A stretch of 6,074 nt of DNA. It comes from Desulfobacteraceae bacterium (GTDB lineage Bacteria > Desulfobacterota > Desulfobacteria > Desulfobacterales > Desulfobacteraceae). Positions 1-5,846 of this stretch are shown one piece after another. The stretch covers positions 1 through 6,074 of the forward strand of contig JAAEMC010001164.1 of NCBI GenBank assembly GCA_024225895.1, given 5' to 3'. Each line of letters opens with the position of its first letter. Position 1 is the first letter of the stretch. The position numbers were made by a program, and so were the translations under genes. Under the pieces are notes generated by a model. That model was not told the origin of the DNA, did no database searches, and saw nothing but the letters and a program-made list of their open reading frames with translations.

Positions 1-330
1 CCGCGTCTCCCCCTGACAATATGCGGAAGCCATCAGGATATGCGGTTCTCCCAGCAAAGTCGACCAGCATCCCAAGAACCGGCCTTTTCCCAGTATGTCG
101 ATAACCACCTTGCCGGCCCTGGTTCCCAGATCGGTCGATCGCTCCAACAGCACACGGCCATCGACGATGATGTAGATGTGTTCACCGAAATCACCCTGCT
201 GGAAAACATGCTGCCCCGCCTCGAGTGAGACCAACCGCCCGAGAGCGGCTATCTCGGCAATACTCTCCTTCTTGAAGTCTTTGAAAAACCGGCTTTCCTG
301 CAATGCTGCTTCGATTATGGAAGTGTTCAT
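1..330 (-). CDS. Cyclic-nucleotide-binding-like (Crp-fold) protein, N-terminal 110 residues, runs off the left edge
   Basis: Reverse-strand reading frame open from ATG at 330 to the window edge; the C-terminus is missing. The visible part matches the beta-roll of cNMP-binding domains: a helical start (residues 1-30), then FQQGDFGEHIYIIVDGRVLL (about 43-62) with the family's GD.G...Y.I..G.V pattern, and ILGKGRFLG (79-87). The phosphate-binding cassette is atypical. The usual FGE is replaced by FLGCW (85-89) and the usual PR.A by PHILMA (96-101), so the conserved Glu and Arg that hold the cyclic phosphate are absent. It may bind another ligand or none. The start overlaps the rarA stop as ATGA, and a strong purine-rich ribosome site lies 7 bases upstream, so it is probably translationally coupled to rarA. 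GC is about 55% by hand count, higher than der. Whether a DNA-binding helix-turn-helix follows cannot be seen. Fold call fairly sure; function unknown. Confidence 0.8.
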   Translation of the reverse strand, partial: MNTSIIEAALQESRFFKDFKKESIAEIAALGRLVSLEAGQHVFQQGDFGEHIYIIVDGRVLLERSTDLGTRAGKVVIDILGKGRFLGCWSTLLGEPHILMASAYCQGETR

Positions 331-1697
331 TTTTCTACCCCTTCCTTGGCCGAAGGATACCCGCCCCGCTTGTCTGCTGAGCGTTCCTTTTTCAATTGCC
401 GCCAATGATTCAGGCGTTTGTTTATGGTATGCTCATATCCCCGGTCGGTCGGACGATAGAACCTGTGATTCCCGATTGCCTCCGGCAGGTACCTCTGGGC
501 CGTGATAGCGTCATCGAAGTCATGGGCATATTGGTACCCCTTGCCGTAATCCATCTCTTTCATTAATTTGGTAGGGGCATTTCTGATGTGCATGGGCACA
601 GGCGAATATCCTGTTTCCTCGATGGTCTTTTGCACCCGTTTATGAGCCTGATAAACCTTATTGCTTTTTGGAGCTGTGGCAAGATATACCGCTGCCTGGA
701 GCAAGGCAGCATCTCCTTCGGGATGACCAAGAAACCGAAAGGATTCCATGGCATTCAGGGCCATGGTCAGTGCCCCGGGATCTGCAATACCGATATCTTC
801 GGTGGCAAACCTGACCATGCGGCGAAGCATGTAAAAAGGGTCATCCCCTGCCATGAGCATACGCTGGAGCCAATAGATGGCTGCATCCGGGTCTGATCCC
901 CGTAAACTCTTAATAAAAGCAGATATCAGGTTAAAATGTTCTTCCCCGGCCTTGTCATACAAAAGGGATTTCTTTTCAATGGCCTTTTCCACATCATCAA
1001 TACTGATTTCTTCTTTTCCGGCAAAATGAAGGACTGCGGTCTCAAGATTAGTTAAGGCAATACGGGCATCTCCGTCAGATACGCGGGCAATATGTTCCAA
1101 GGCTTCCAGGGTAAATATCTTTTCCTGGCAGGCCAGGCCTTTTTCAGGCTCTGTGAGCGCCCTTTTTAATATTTGAACCAGGCTTTGCTTTTCAAGGCTT
1201 TTTAAGGCCAGAACCCGGCACCGGGAGACCAGGGCCGGAATCACTTCAAAAGAAGGATTTTCCGTTGTAGCCCCCACAAGGGTGATTAACCCTTTTTCCA
1301 CATGATGGAGAAATGCATCCTGCTGGGCCTTGTTAAACCTATGGATTTCATCCACAAAAAGAATGGTTCTTTTTTTATACAGCGCCCTGCGTTCTTTTGC
1401 CTGGGCAATGATCTGGCGGATATCTTTCACACCGGACAAGACAGCAGAAATCCGAACAAAATCAGACTGGGTTTCATTGGCAATAATGCCGGCAAGAGTT
1501 GTTTTACCGCATCCGGGAGGTCCCCAGAGGATAATGGAAAAAACCCGGTCATCTTCAATGGCCTTTTGCAAAAGGCTGCCAGGGGCCGTGATATGCTCCT
1601 GGCCGATCACCTCCTCTAAAGTCCCGGGTCTTATGCGGTCTGCCAAAGGGCCATCCAGGGAGGTCTCTTTTTGGGAACTGTCTTCAAAAAGATCCAT
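327..1697 (-). CDS. rarA: Replication-associated recombination protein A (AAA+ ATPase, MgsA/RarA family)
   Basis: 456 residues, close to the family's usual length of about 450. RarA is a cytoplasmic AAA+ ATPase related to clamp-loader subunits and eukaryotic WRNIP1/Mgs1; it acts at stalled replication forks and interacts with SSB. Visible motifs: Walker A GPPGCGKT (59-66), Walker B LFVDEIHR (113-120), sensor 1 GATTENPSF (142-150), the SRC box with a candidate arginine finger at R159, and sensor 2 GDAR (209-212). The C-terminal half carries the family signatures ATEDIGIADP (298-307) and HIRNAPTKLM (370-379). The frame is open upstream to 1829, but that Arg/Lys-rich stretch overlaps the der 3' end. 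The ATG at 1697 gives the normal RarA N-terminus, has AAGGA 10 bases upstream, and lies one base past the der stop. It is the middle gene of der-rarA-Crp-fold and its stop overlaps the next start. No key residue is missing. Confidence 0.96.
   Translation of the reverse strand: MDLFEDSSQKETSLDGPLADRIRPGTLEEVIGQEHITAPGSLLQKAIEDDRVFSIILWGPPGCGKTTLAGIIANETQSDFVRISAVLSGVKDIRQIIAQAKERRALYKKRTILFVDEIHRFNKAQQDAFLHHVEKGLITLVGATTENPSFEVIPALVSRCRVLALKSLEKQSLVQILKRALTEPEKGLACQEKIFTLEALEHIARVSDGDARIALTNLETAVLHFAGKEEISIDDVEKAIEKKSLLYDKAGEEHFNLISAFIKSLRGSDPDAAIYWLQRMLMAGDDPFYMLRRMVRFATEDIGIADPGALTMALNAMESFRFLGHPEGDAALLQAAVYLATAPKSNKVYQAHKRVQKTIEETGYSPVPMHIRNAPTKLMKEMDYGKGYQYAHDFDDAITAQRYLPEAIGNHRFYRPTDRGYEHTINKRLNHWRQLKKERSADKRGGYPSAKEGVEK
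338..347 (-). promoter_or_regulatory. Ribosome binding site of the Crp-fold gene, inside the rarA 3' end
   Basis: The reverse strand reads AAGGAAGGGG here, 7 bases before the ATG at 330. It lies within the last codons of rarA and supports choosing this ATG, which shares its bases with the rarA stop (ATGA). Confidence 0.65.
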
Positions 1698-1698
1698 C

Positions 1699-3147
1699 TT
1701 AAGATTTTCCTTGGTCCCGTTCTCTCTTTTTTTTGCTCTGCTCTTTTCGCTGTTTCTTTTTCTTCTGGATCTGTTTTCTCTTTTTGGTCTTGATCCTCTG
1801 GCTCTCCCTGGTTTTGGAAGAAAAATCAATTTTTCCTGACTTTTCCCTGAAATAAAGCTTAATCGGAGTTTTATCCAAAGGGATCATCTGCCGCAGCTGG
1901 TTGAGCAGATATCGCTTGTAGGAAAAATGGACCGCCTTGGGATAATTGACAAAACAGACAAAACAAGGCGGCTTGGCAGCCACCTGGGTAGAATAAAAGA
2001 AACGAAGCCGTCTTCCTTTGTGAAGGGACGGTTCCTCTCTGAAAACCGCATCCTCAATAATCCGGTTCAAAGTACCGGTATTAATCCTGTGGCAGTATTC
2101 TTTATATATCGCTGCCGCCATATCCAAAATTTTGTGGCAGCGCTGGCCTGTCAGGGCGGAAATGGTCATGGCAGGTGCATAGGACAAAAATTTTGATTTC
2201 TGGCGCAGATCTTCCATATAGGCTTTCTGACTTTTTTCATTCTTGTCCACTAGGTCCCATTTGTTTAAAAGGAAAATCGCTCCGCAGCCTCTGTCTTCAG
2301 CATATCCTGCAATGGTGATGTCCTGGTCGGTTATACCCTCCTCGGTATCGATTAAAATCAGTGCCACATCACAGTCATCCATGCTTTTTAACGACTTTAA
2401 AATGGAAAATTTTTCCAGCTTTTGGGTGACTTTTCCCTTGCGCCTTATACCTGCTGTATCTATTAAGGTAAATATTTTGCCCCTATGCTCTACCTGCAAT
2501 TCAATGGCATCCCTTGTAGTACCGGCCCGTTCATTTACCACTACCCGTTTTTCGCCAAAAAGCTTGTTGGCAAGAGAAGACTTTCCCACATTGGGACGTC
2601 CCACAATGGCGATGCGTATCTGATCTTCTTTGGCTTCATCATCTTCGTCATCTTCAGGAAGAATATCAACAAGATCATCTAAAAAATCACCCACACCAAG
2701 ACCGTGTTCAGCCGAGACAGAATAAAACTTTTCAATGCCAAGGGAATAGAACTCATAAAGGTCATCTTCCTGTTTGCGGTTTTCAATTTTGTTGATCAGG
2801 TAAAAAACCGGTTTTTCAGACCGCCGCAAAAAATCGGAAAGATCCTGGTCATAGGGAGAGACACCGGCCCTGCCATCCAGGATAAAAACCACAGCATCCG
2901 CCTGTTCCACAGCCACGGTCAACTGGGATTTGATCTGTGCGGCAAAATAATCATCATCACCCGTAATAAAACCGCCGGTATCCACCAGGGTAAATCCAAC
3001 ATCATTCCAGACTGCATCTGTATAGTGCCGGTCCCTTGTCACCCCCGGCATATCATCCACAATGGCAAGCCTCGATTTTGCAATCCGGTTAAAAAGGGTT
3101 GATTTTCCCACATTAGGCCGGCCAATCAAGGCCACAACAGGTTTCAT
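1699..3147 (-). CDS. der: GTPase Der (EngA), ribosome biogenesis
   Basis: 482 residues. Der is an essential tandem GTPase needed for maturation of the 50S ribosomal subunit. GTPase domain 1: G1 GRPNVGKS (9-16), G2 GVTRD (35-39), G3 DTGG (56-59), G4 NKIE (119-122), G5 SAE (145-147). An acidic linker follows (about 164-175, EDDEDDEAKED). GTPase domain 2: GRPNVGKS (183-190), GTTRD (209-213), DTAG (230-233), NKWD (295-298), SAL (330-332). The KH-like RNA-binding domain covers about 355-440. Two oddities: the first G4 motif has Glu where Asp is usual, and the protein ends in a long basic tail (443-482) in which 20 of 40 residues are Lys or Arg. The start at 3147 is supported by GGAGG with about 9 bases of spacing. 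It is the first gene of the operon; rarA follows after one base. The identification is firm. Confidence 0.98.
   Translation of the reverse strand: MKPVVALIGRPNVGKSTLFNRIAKSRLAIVDDMPGVTRDRHYTDAVWNDVGFTLVDTGGFITGDDDYFAAQIKSQLTVAVEQADAVVFILDGRAGVSPYDQDLSDFLRRSEKPVFYLINKIENRKQEDDLYEFYSLGIEKFYSVSAEHGLGVGDFLDDLVDILPEDDEDDEAKEDQIRIAIVGRPNVGKSSLANKLFGEKRVVVNERAGTTRDAIELQVEHRGKIFTLIDTAGIRRKGKVTQKLEKFSILKSLKSMDDCDVALILIDTEEGITDQDITIAGYAEDRGCGAIFLLNKWDLVDKNEKSQKAYMEDLRQKSKFLSYAPAMTISALTGQRCHKILDMAAAIYKEYCHRINTGTLNRIIEDAVFREEPSLHKGRRLRFFYSTQVAAKPPCFVCFVNYPKAVHFSYKRYLLNQLRQMIPLDKTPIKLYFREKSGKIDFSSKTRESQRIKTKKRKQIQKKKKQRKEQSKKKRERDQGKS
1708..1712 (-). promoter_or_regulatory. Ribosome binding site that decides the rarA start
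   Basis: The reverse strand reads AAGGA, 10 bases upstream of the ATG at 1697 and inside the last codons of der. It favours the short RarA start over the longer in-frame ATG at 1829. Confidence 0.6.
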
Positions 3148-3190
3148 TCTTACACACCTCCAAAACTTAAAACGTAGCTGTTATCAGGGC

Positions 3191-3219
3191 GTTATACACT
3201 ATCCCGACATTTTTATAAA
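3191..3219 (-). promoter_or_regulatory. Possible sigma-70 promoter for the der-rarA operon
   Basis: The reverse strand shows TTTATA (3219-3214), a 17-base spacer and TATAAC (3196-3191), 43 bases before the der ATG. The -10 is good and the -35 is weak. A 6-base inverted repeat (CACTAT at 3197-3202 and ATAGTG at 3219-3224) spans the spacer and could bind a regulator. Recognised by eye only. Confidence 0.3.
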
Positions 3220-3329
3220 TAGTGGCTGGCCGAAAACCCGTACTTGGATGAAAACTTGACCATTTACCGTGTTTTTGTTCAAGCACTAAAAAAAGAATAT
3301 GGTCCCGTGCCGGCCGGCATAGGAGCAGA

Positions 3330-3467
3330 TCATCGTGTCCATGAAAACATTTTTGATCCTATTGTCAGGCATACTAAACTCATTGTGATCATGACCGTAA
3401 GTTCCGAAGACACCTGGGAAAGGGTGGCGCCGTCATTGATGATTTTGCGAAGGGCACTTAAAAAATG
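3330..3467 (-). pseudogene. Remnant: C-terminal end of an ABC-2-type transporter permease
   Basis: Read on the reverse strand from 3467 to a TGA at 3332-3330, this encodes about 45 residues. It begins HFLSALRKIINDGATLSQ and goes on through a hydrophobic stretch (LTVMITMSLVCLTIGSKMF) to a short basic end. This is the pattern of the last part of ABC-2 family permeases: a conserved segment ending in ALR..I..GA.L, then the final transmembrane helix and stop. There is no start codon, ribosome site or any of the preceding permease body. It abuts the ATPase start fragment in a different frame, so the two were joined by an internal deletion in a former ATPase-permease operon. A plus-strand open frame crosses the same bases but resembles nothing. 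Assignment is by recognition of the family pattern, without a database search. Confidence 0.6.
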
Positions 3468-3468
3468 T

Positions 3469-3555
3469 GTCAAAGGAAACACCATTGACTGCCACTGTAC
3501 CATTATATGATTTCACCAGATCCTGAATTTCAATGATGTGATTATTTTCAAGCAA
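3469..3555 (-). pseudogene. Remnant: N-terminal start of an ABC transporter ATP-binding protein
   Basis: On the reverse strand, from a TTG at 3555 preceded by AAGGAAA, the frame reads LLENNHIIEIQDLVKSYNGT and then VAVNGVSFD. This is the standard opening strand of ABC ATPases of the exporter type, which normally runs straight into the Walker A loop. Here the similarity stops after VSFD at 3469, the frame ends about 12 codons later at TGA, and no Walker A, signature or Walker B motif follows. The next bases are the end of a permease in another frame. The simplest reading is that most of an ATPase gene and most of a permease gene were lost in one deletion. It lies 58 bases behind the cyclase gene on the same strand, so the transporter may once have been co-transcribed with it. 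Confidence 0.65.
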
Positions 3556-3584
3556 TTCACTTTCCTTGAATTTGAATGGAATTT

Positions 3585-3603
3585 TTCACAAGATGCTTGT
3601 GAA
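3585..3603 (-). terminator. Hairpin just behind the cyclase gene, possible weak terminator
   Basis: A perfect 8-base inverted repeat, TTCACAAG-ATG-CTTGTGAA on the plus strand, starts 11 bases past the cyclase stop. On the reverse strand it is preceded by TTTTC and followed by AAAATT. It lacks the GC-rich stem and U-tract of a strong intrinsic terminator, so it may instead stabilise the 3' end or be incidental. Confidence 0.35.
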
Positions 3604-3613
3604 GAAAAGCTTA

Positions 3614-5545
3614 CTATTGATTGACGTTTGCTTTGTCTTCTTGTTTATAAAGCCCAATCTGTTTTAAGGCGGCATTCATCTTTTCTATACCATCTGGATT
3701 TTTATAGGGCACTATGTTCGGCCAGTTTTCATTGAGAAGGTTTTTATTTTGTTCCAACACCTTTTTCACCGCTTTTTGAGATTCTTCTTTCATACCATTG
3801 AAATTGTAACAGATTGCCAAAATCAAATGGGAAGGCCAGAAGCTGTCGTCCTGTGCTACAGCCTTTTCCAACACCTCAATGGCCTGACCATAATCCCCGG
3901 TTAAATAGTAGGCATGCCCCAGATTCCACATGTACCAGACCGGGTACTTGGGATCCAAACGTATAGCTTTAAGCAGATACTCTATTCCTTGTTCCGGCTT
4001 GCCGCTATAAACCAGTTGTTCTCCCAAAGAAGCCAGCCACTCGGGGTTGTTGGGATTCAGGGCCAGGGCTTTTCTGATCTCGTCAATGGCAGAGTCGTGC
4101 TGTTTGGTCCAAAGGTAGTAATGGGAAAGAAGGCTGTATCCGGATGGCTCCTCCGGATTAATTGCAATGACTTTTTGAGCATATTCAAAGACTTTGTTTA
4201 AAATAGCTATGTCCTTATCCGGCCCGAAAATCCATTGGGTAAAATAGGACTTGCCCATCACAGCGTAAGCCTTTGCAAAGTTGGGGTCCTGGTCAATGGC
4301 CTTTTGAATATATGCCCTTCCCTCCTCCAGTTCTTTCAAATCATTGGAGCTGCAAAGTTCATTGCCTTTGAGAAGGTAATCATAGGCAGCAAGATCGGTG
4401 GTCTCTTTTTTCATAATCCGTTTTTTGTCATCACTGGTCATCTGGACGGACAGGGCCGTGACAATCTTTTCCCTGACTTCATCCTGCAATGTAAAAATAT
4501 CCTTCAAATCCCGGTCATAGCGTTCTGCCCACACATGACCTGTTGAGATGGTATCAATGAGCTGTGCATTTATTCGAACCTGGTCACCCATCTTTCTGAC
4601 ACTTCCCTCAAGGACATACTTCACCCCCAGTTCCCGTCCAATTGTATCCACTTTGACATTCCTTCCCTTGTAGGAAAATGCAGAATTTCTGGCAATGACA
4701 AAGAGGCCGGATACTTTGGAAAGATCGGTAATCAAGTCTTCTGTGAGCCCATCGGAAAAATACTCCTGCTCCGCATCGCCGCTCATGTTCATAAAGGGTA
4801 AAACCGCAATGGAAGGTTTATCCGGAAGTCTTAAATTCATCAGCTTTTCTCTGATAAGCTGCCGGTGTTTTGGCGGGGCAAAGGAAGGGTTCATCTTTAG
4901 AAAAATTGCACTGGCTGTAATGAGAAGGATTATGACAACAGCGGCTGTGAGCCGTTTATATATTTTATGCCTGGGATTATCTTTAATGCATTTATACTTC
5001 ATCTTACCGGCTAATTTTGGATCGGTTAGCACCCGGTAAACCGGAACCGGCTCAGCAATATTCTTTAATTTTTTAGCACCTAAATACTCATAACCCAGGG
5101 TCAGTTTATTTTTCACCTGGTCATAGGCAGAACCGGATATACAGATACCGCCGCCTTGGGCAAGGCCCTCTAATCTTGCAGCAATATTGATGCCGTCACC
5201 ATAGATCCTTTGGTCATCCTCTATAATATCCCCTAGGTTGATGCCGATCCGAAATTCCATTTTCCGGTCATCAGGAAGATCTTTATTATGCTTGGACAAC
5301 ACTTTTTGAATCTCAACGGCACATTCCACTGCATCGGTAACACTGGAAAACTCGGACAGGATATTATCACCCGGGGAATCCACCACCCTGCCCTGATGCT
5401 CTTCAATTTTCTGGGATAAGAGTTCTCGGCAGACTTTAATGGATTTAACCGTCTCAATCTCATTATCAGCCATGAGCCGGCTGTAATCTTTAACATCGGT
5501 TGAAACGATTGCGGCAAGTTTGCGTTTGACGTCCCGGTTATTCAT
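3614..5545 (-). CDS. Class III nucleotide cyclase with transmembrane helix, TolB-N/FlgO-like domain and TPR repeats
   Basis: 643 residues in the order cyclase, membrane helix, TolB-N-like, TPR. The class III cyclase domain (about 9-172) keeps both metal-binding aspartates, D17 (in STDVKDYSRLM) and D60 (in SPGDNILSEF), and the catalytic N120 and R124 (GINIAAR). The base-recognising positions are unusual: D56 where adenylate cyclases have Lys, and R113 where they have Asp. One hydrophobic helix follows (about 199-216). Residues 243-360 (KPSIAVLPF...EYFSDGLTEDL...LEGSVRK...VWAERYDR) match the TolB-N/FlgO-like module common in this architecture. Residues 385-603 contain about five TPR-like repeats, clearest at 467-569. 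With the N-terminus inside, the TPR part would be periplasmic and could sense or bind protein partners. The start at 5545 has AAAGGA about 8 bases upstream. It diverges from the GntR gene. Product nucleotide and signal are not known. Confidence 0.92.
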   Translation of the reverse strand: MNNRDVKRKLAAIVSTDVKDYSRLMADNEIETVKSIKVCRELLSQKIEEHQGRVVDSPGDNILSEFSSVTDAVECAVEIQKVLSKHNKDLPDDRKMEFRIGINLGDIIEDDQRIYGDGINIAARLEGLAQGGGICISGSAYDQVKNKLTLGYEYLGAKKLKNIAEPVPVYRVLTDPKLAGKMKYKCIKDNPRHKIYKRLTAAVVIILLITASAIFLKMNPSFAPPKHRQLIREKLMNLRLPDKPSIAVLPFMNMSGDAEQEYFSDGLTEDLITDLSKVSGLFVIARNSAFSYKGRNVKVDTIGRELGVKYVLEGSVRKMGDQVRINAQLIDTISTGHVWAERYDRDLKDIFTLQDEVREKIVTALSVQMTSDDKKRIMKKETTDLAAYDYLLKGNELCSSNDLKELEEGRAYIQKAIDQDPNFAKAYAVMGKSYFTQWIFGPDKDIAILNKVFEYAQKVIAINPEEPSGYSLLSHYYLWTKQHDSAIDEIRKALALNPNNPEWLASLGEQLVYSGKPEQGIEYLLKAIRLDPKYPVWYMWNLGHAYYLTGDYGQAIEVLEKAVAQDDSFWPSHLILAICYNFNGMKEESQKAVKKVLEQNKNLLNENWPNIVPYKNPDGIEKMNAALKQIGLYKQEDKANVNQ

Positions 5546-5584
5546 ACAGTCTATCCTTTAAGATAAAGGTTCATGCGCCGGAAA

Positions 5585-5607
5585 TTATAATAGTAAAATT
5601 ATTATAA
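5585..5607 (-). promoter_or_regulatory. AT-rich inverted repeat carrying two -10-like boxes, probable cyclase promoter region
   Basis: TTATAATA-GTAAAAT-TATTATAA is a perfect 8-base inverted repeat with a 7-base centre. On the reverse strand it supplies two exact TATAAT boxes (5606-5601 and 5589-5584), 39 to 56 bases before the cyclase ATG. No good -35 stands at the expected distance, so an activator or another sigma factor may be needed. Confidence 0.35.
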
Positions 5608-5613
5608 AATAAC

Positions 5614-5637
5614 AAGCAATGGAAAGCAGCATTGCTT
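5614..5637. repeat. 8-base inverted repeat upstream of the cyclase promoter region
   Basis: AAGCAATG (5614-5621) and CATTGCTT (5630-5637) are perfect reverse complements separated by 8 bases. The position suits an operator or activator site for the cyclase promoter. On the plus strand it is followed by TT, but no plus-strand gene precedes it, so a terminator role is unlikely. Confidence 0.4.
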
Positions 5638-5649
5638 TTATGTCATCCG

Positions 5650-5688
5650 GCCTGCAATGTTACCTAAAAACATAGGGCAAATGCAGGC
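5650..5688. repeat. Nested inverted repeats in the divergent intergenic region
   Basis: Outer arms GCCTGCA (5650-5656) and TGCAGGC (5682-5688) enclose inner arms ATGTT (5657-5661) and AACAT (5669-5673). The inner arm follows the left outer arm directly and is separated from the right one by 8 bases. It could fold as RNA or bind a dimeric protein. No known riboswitch or RNA family is recognised. Confidence 0.35.
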
Positions 5689-5743
5689 AAAGTCAACTGG
5701 ATGAAAAAAAGAGTGCCTTTGCTTAGGACTCAAAGCCCGTATT

Positions 5744-5762
5744 CCTGATTATTATCATTTTC
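5744..5762 (-). promoter_or_regulatory. Fur-box-like site
   Basis: The reverse strand reads GAAAATGATAATAATCAGG, which matches 14 of 19 positions of the classical Fur consensus (GATAATGATAATCATTATC) by hand alignment. It lies 25 bases upstream of the candidate -35 of the GntR gene. The surrounding sequence is very AT-rich, so a chance match is possible. Confidence 0.25.
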
Positions 5763-5786
5763 ATTGAATTATTATTTATTTTTTGC

Positions 5787-5816
5787 TTGACTTCAGGACA
5801 TACTTGAACTTATGTA
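5787..5816 (+). promoter_or_regulatory. Possible promoter of the GntR-family gene
   Basis: TTGACT (5787-5792) is a good -35 box. With an 18-base spacer the -10 would be TATGTA (5811-5816), a weak match lying inside the palindromic operator. A repressor bound there would block the polymerase, as expected for an autoregulated GntR gene. Confidence 0.35.
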
Positions 5817-5829
5817 TACATTAATGTAT
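5812..5829 (+). promoter_or_regulatory. Palindromic operator, probably for the adjacent GntR-family regulator
   Basis: Two overlapping perfect palindromes: ATGTATACAT (5812-5821) and ATACATTAATGTAT (5816-5829). The first carries the GTATAC core typical of operators of FadR/VanR-type GntR regulators. The site lies 18 bases before the regulator's start codon and overlaps the likely -10, so negative autoregulation is the natural reading. The binding protein is inferred from position and motif type. Confidence 0.55.
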
Positions 5830-5834
5830 CTTTT

Positions 5835-5840
5835 AAGGAG
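5835..5840 (+). promoter_or_regulatory. Ribosome binding site of the GntR-family gene
   Basis: AAGGAG, 6 bases before the ATG at 5847, fixes the start of this truncated gene. Confidence 0.75.
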
Positions 5841-5846
5841 CATTCC

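Noticed and set aside
1698..1829. Longer RarA N-terminus starting at 1829
   Set aside because: The extra 44 residues overlap the der 3' end, are an Arg/Lys-rich by-product of the polypurine tract, and are not part of the RarA family; the ATG at 1697 has its own ribosome site.
1330..1839. Plus-strand open frame of 169 codons opposite rarA and der
   Set aside because: It is antisense to strongly conserved coding sequence, and its hydrophobic end merely mirrors the Lys-rich tail of Der.
3308..3319. Perfect 12-base palindrome TGCCGGCCGGCA, with a T-run on the reverse strand 14 bases beyond it
   Set aside because: As RNA it would make only a short stem and the T-run is too far away for an intrinsic terminator; it lies just behind the permease remnant and may be a decayed relic.
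3244..3510. Plus-strand open frame of 88 codons in the gap between der and the cyclase gene
   Set aside because: No ribosome site and no recognisable family. The opposite strand over the same bases gives clear ABC transporter fragments, which explain the region better.
5619..5675. Short plus-strand open frame of 18 codons in the divergent intergenic region
   Set aside because: No ribosome site, and it overlaps the inverted repeats; nothing supports translation.
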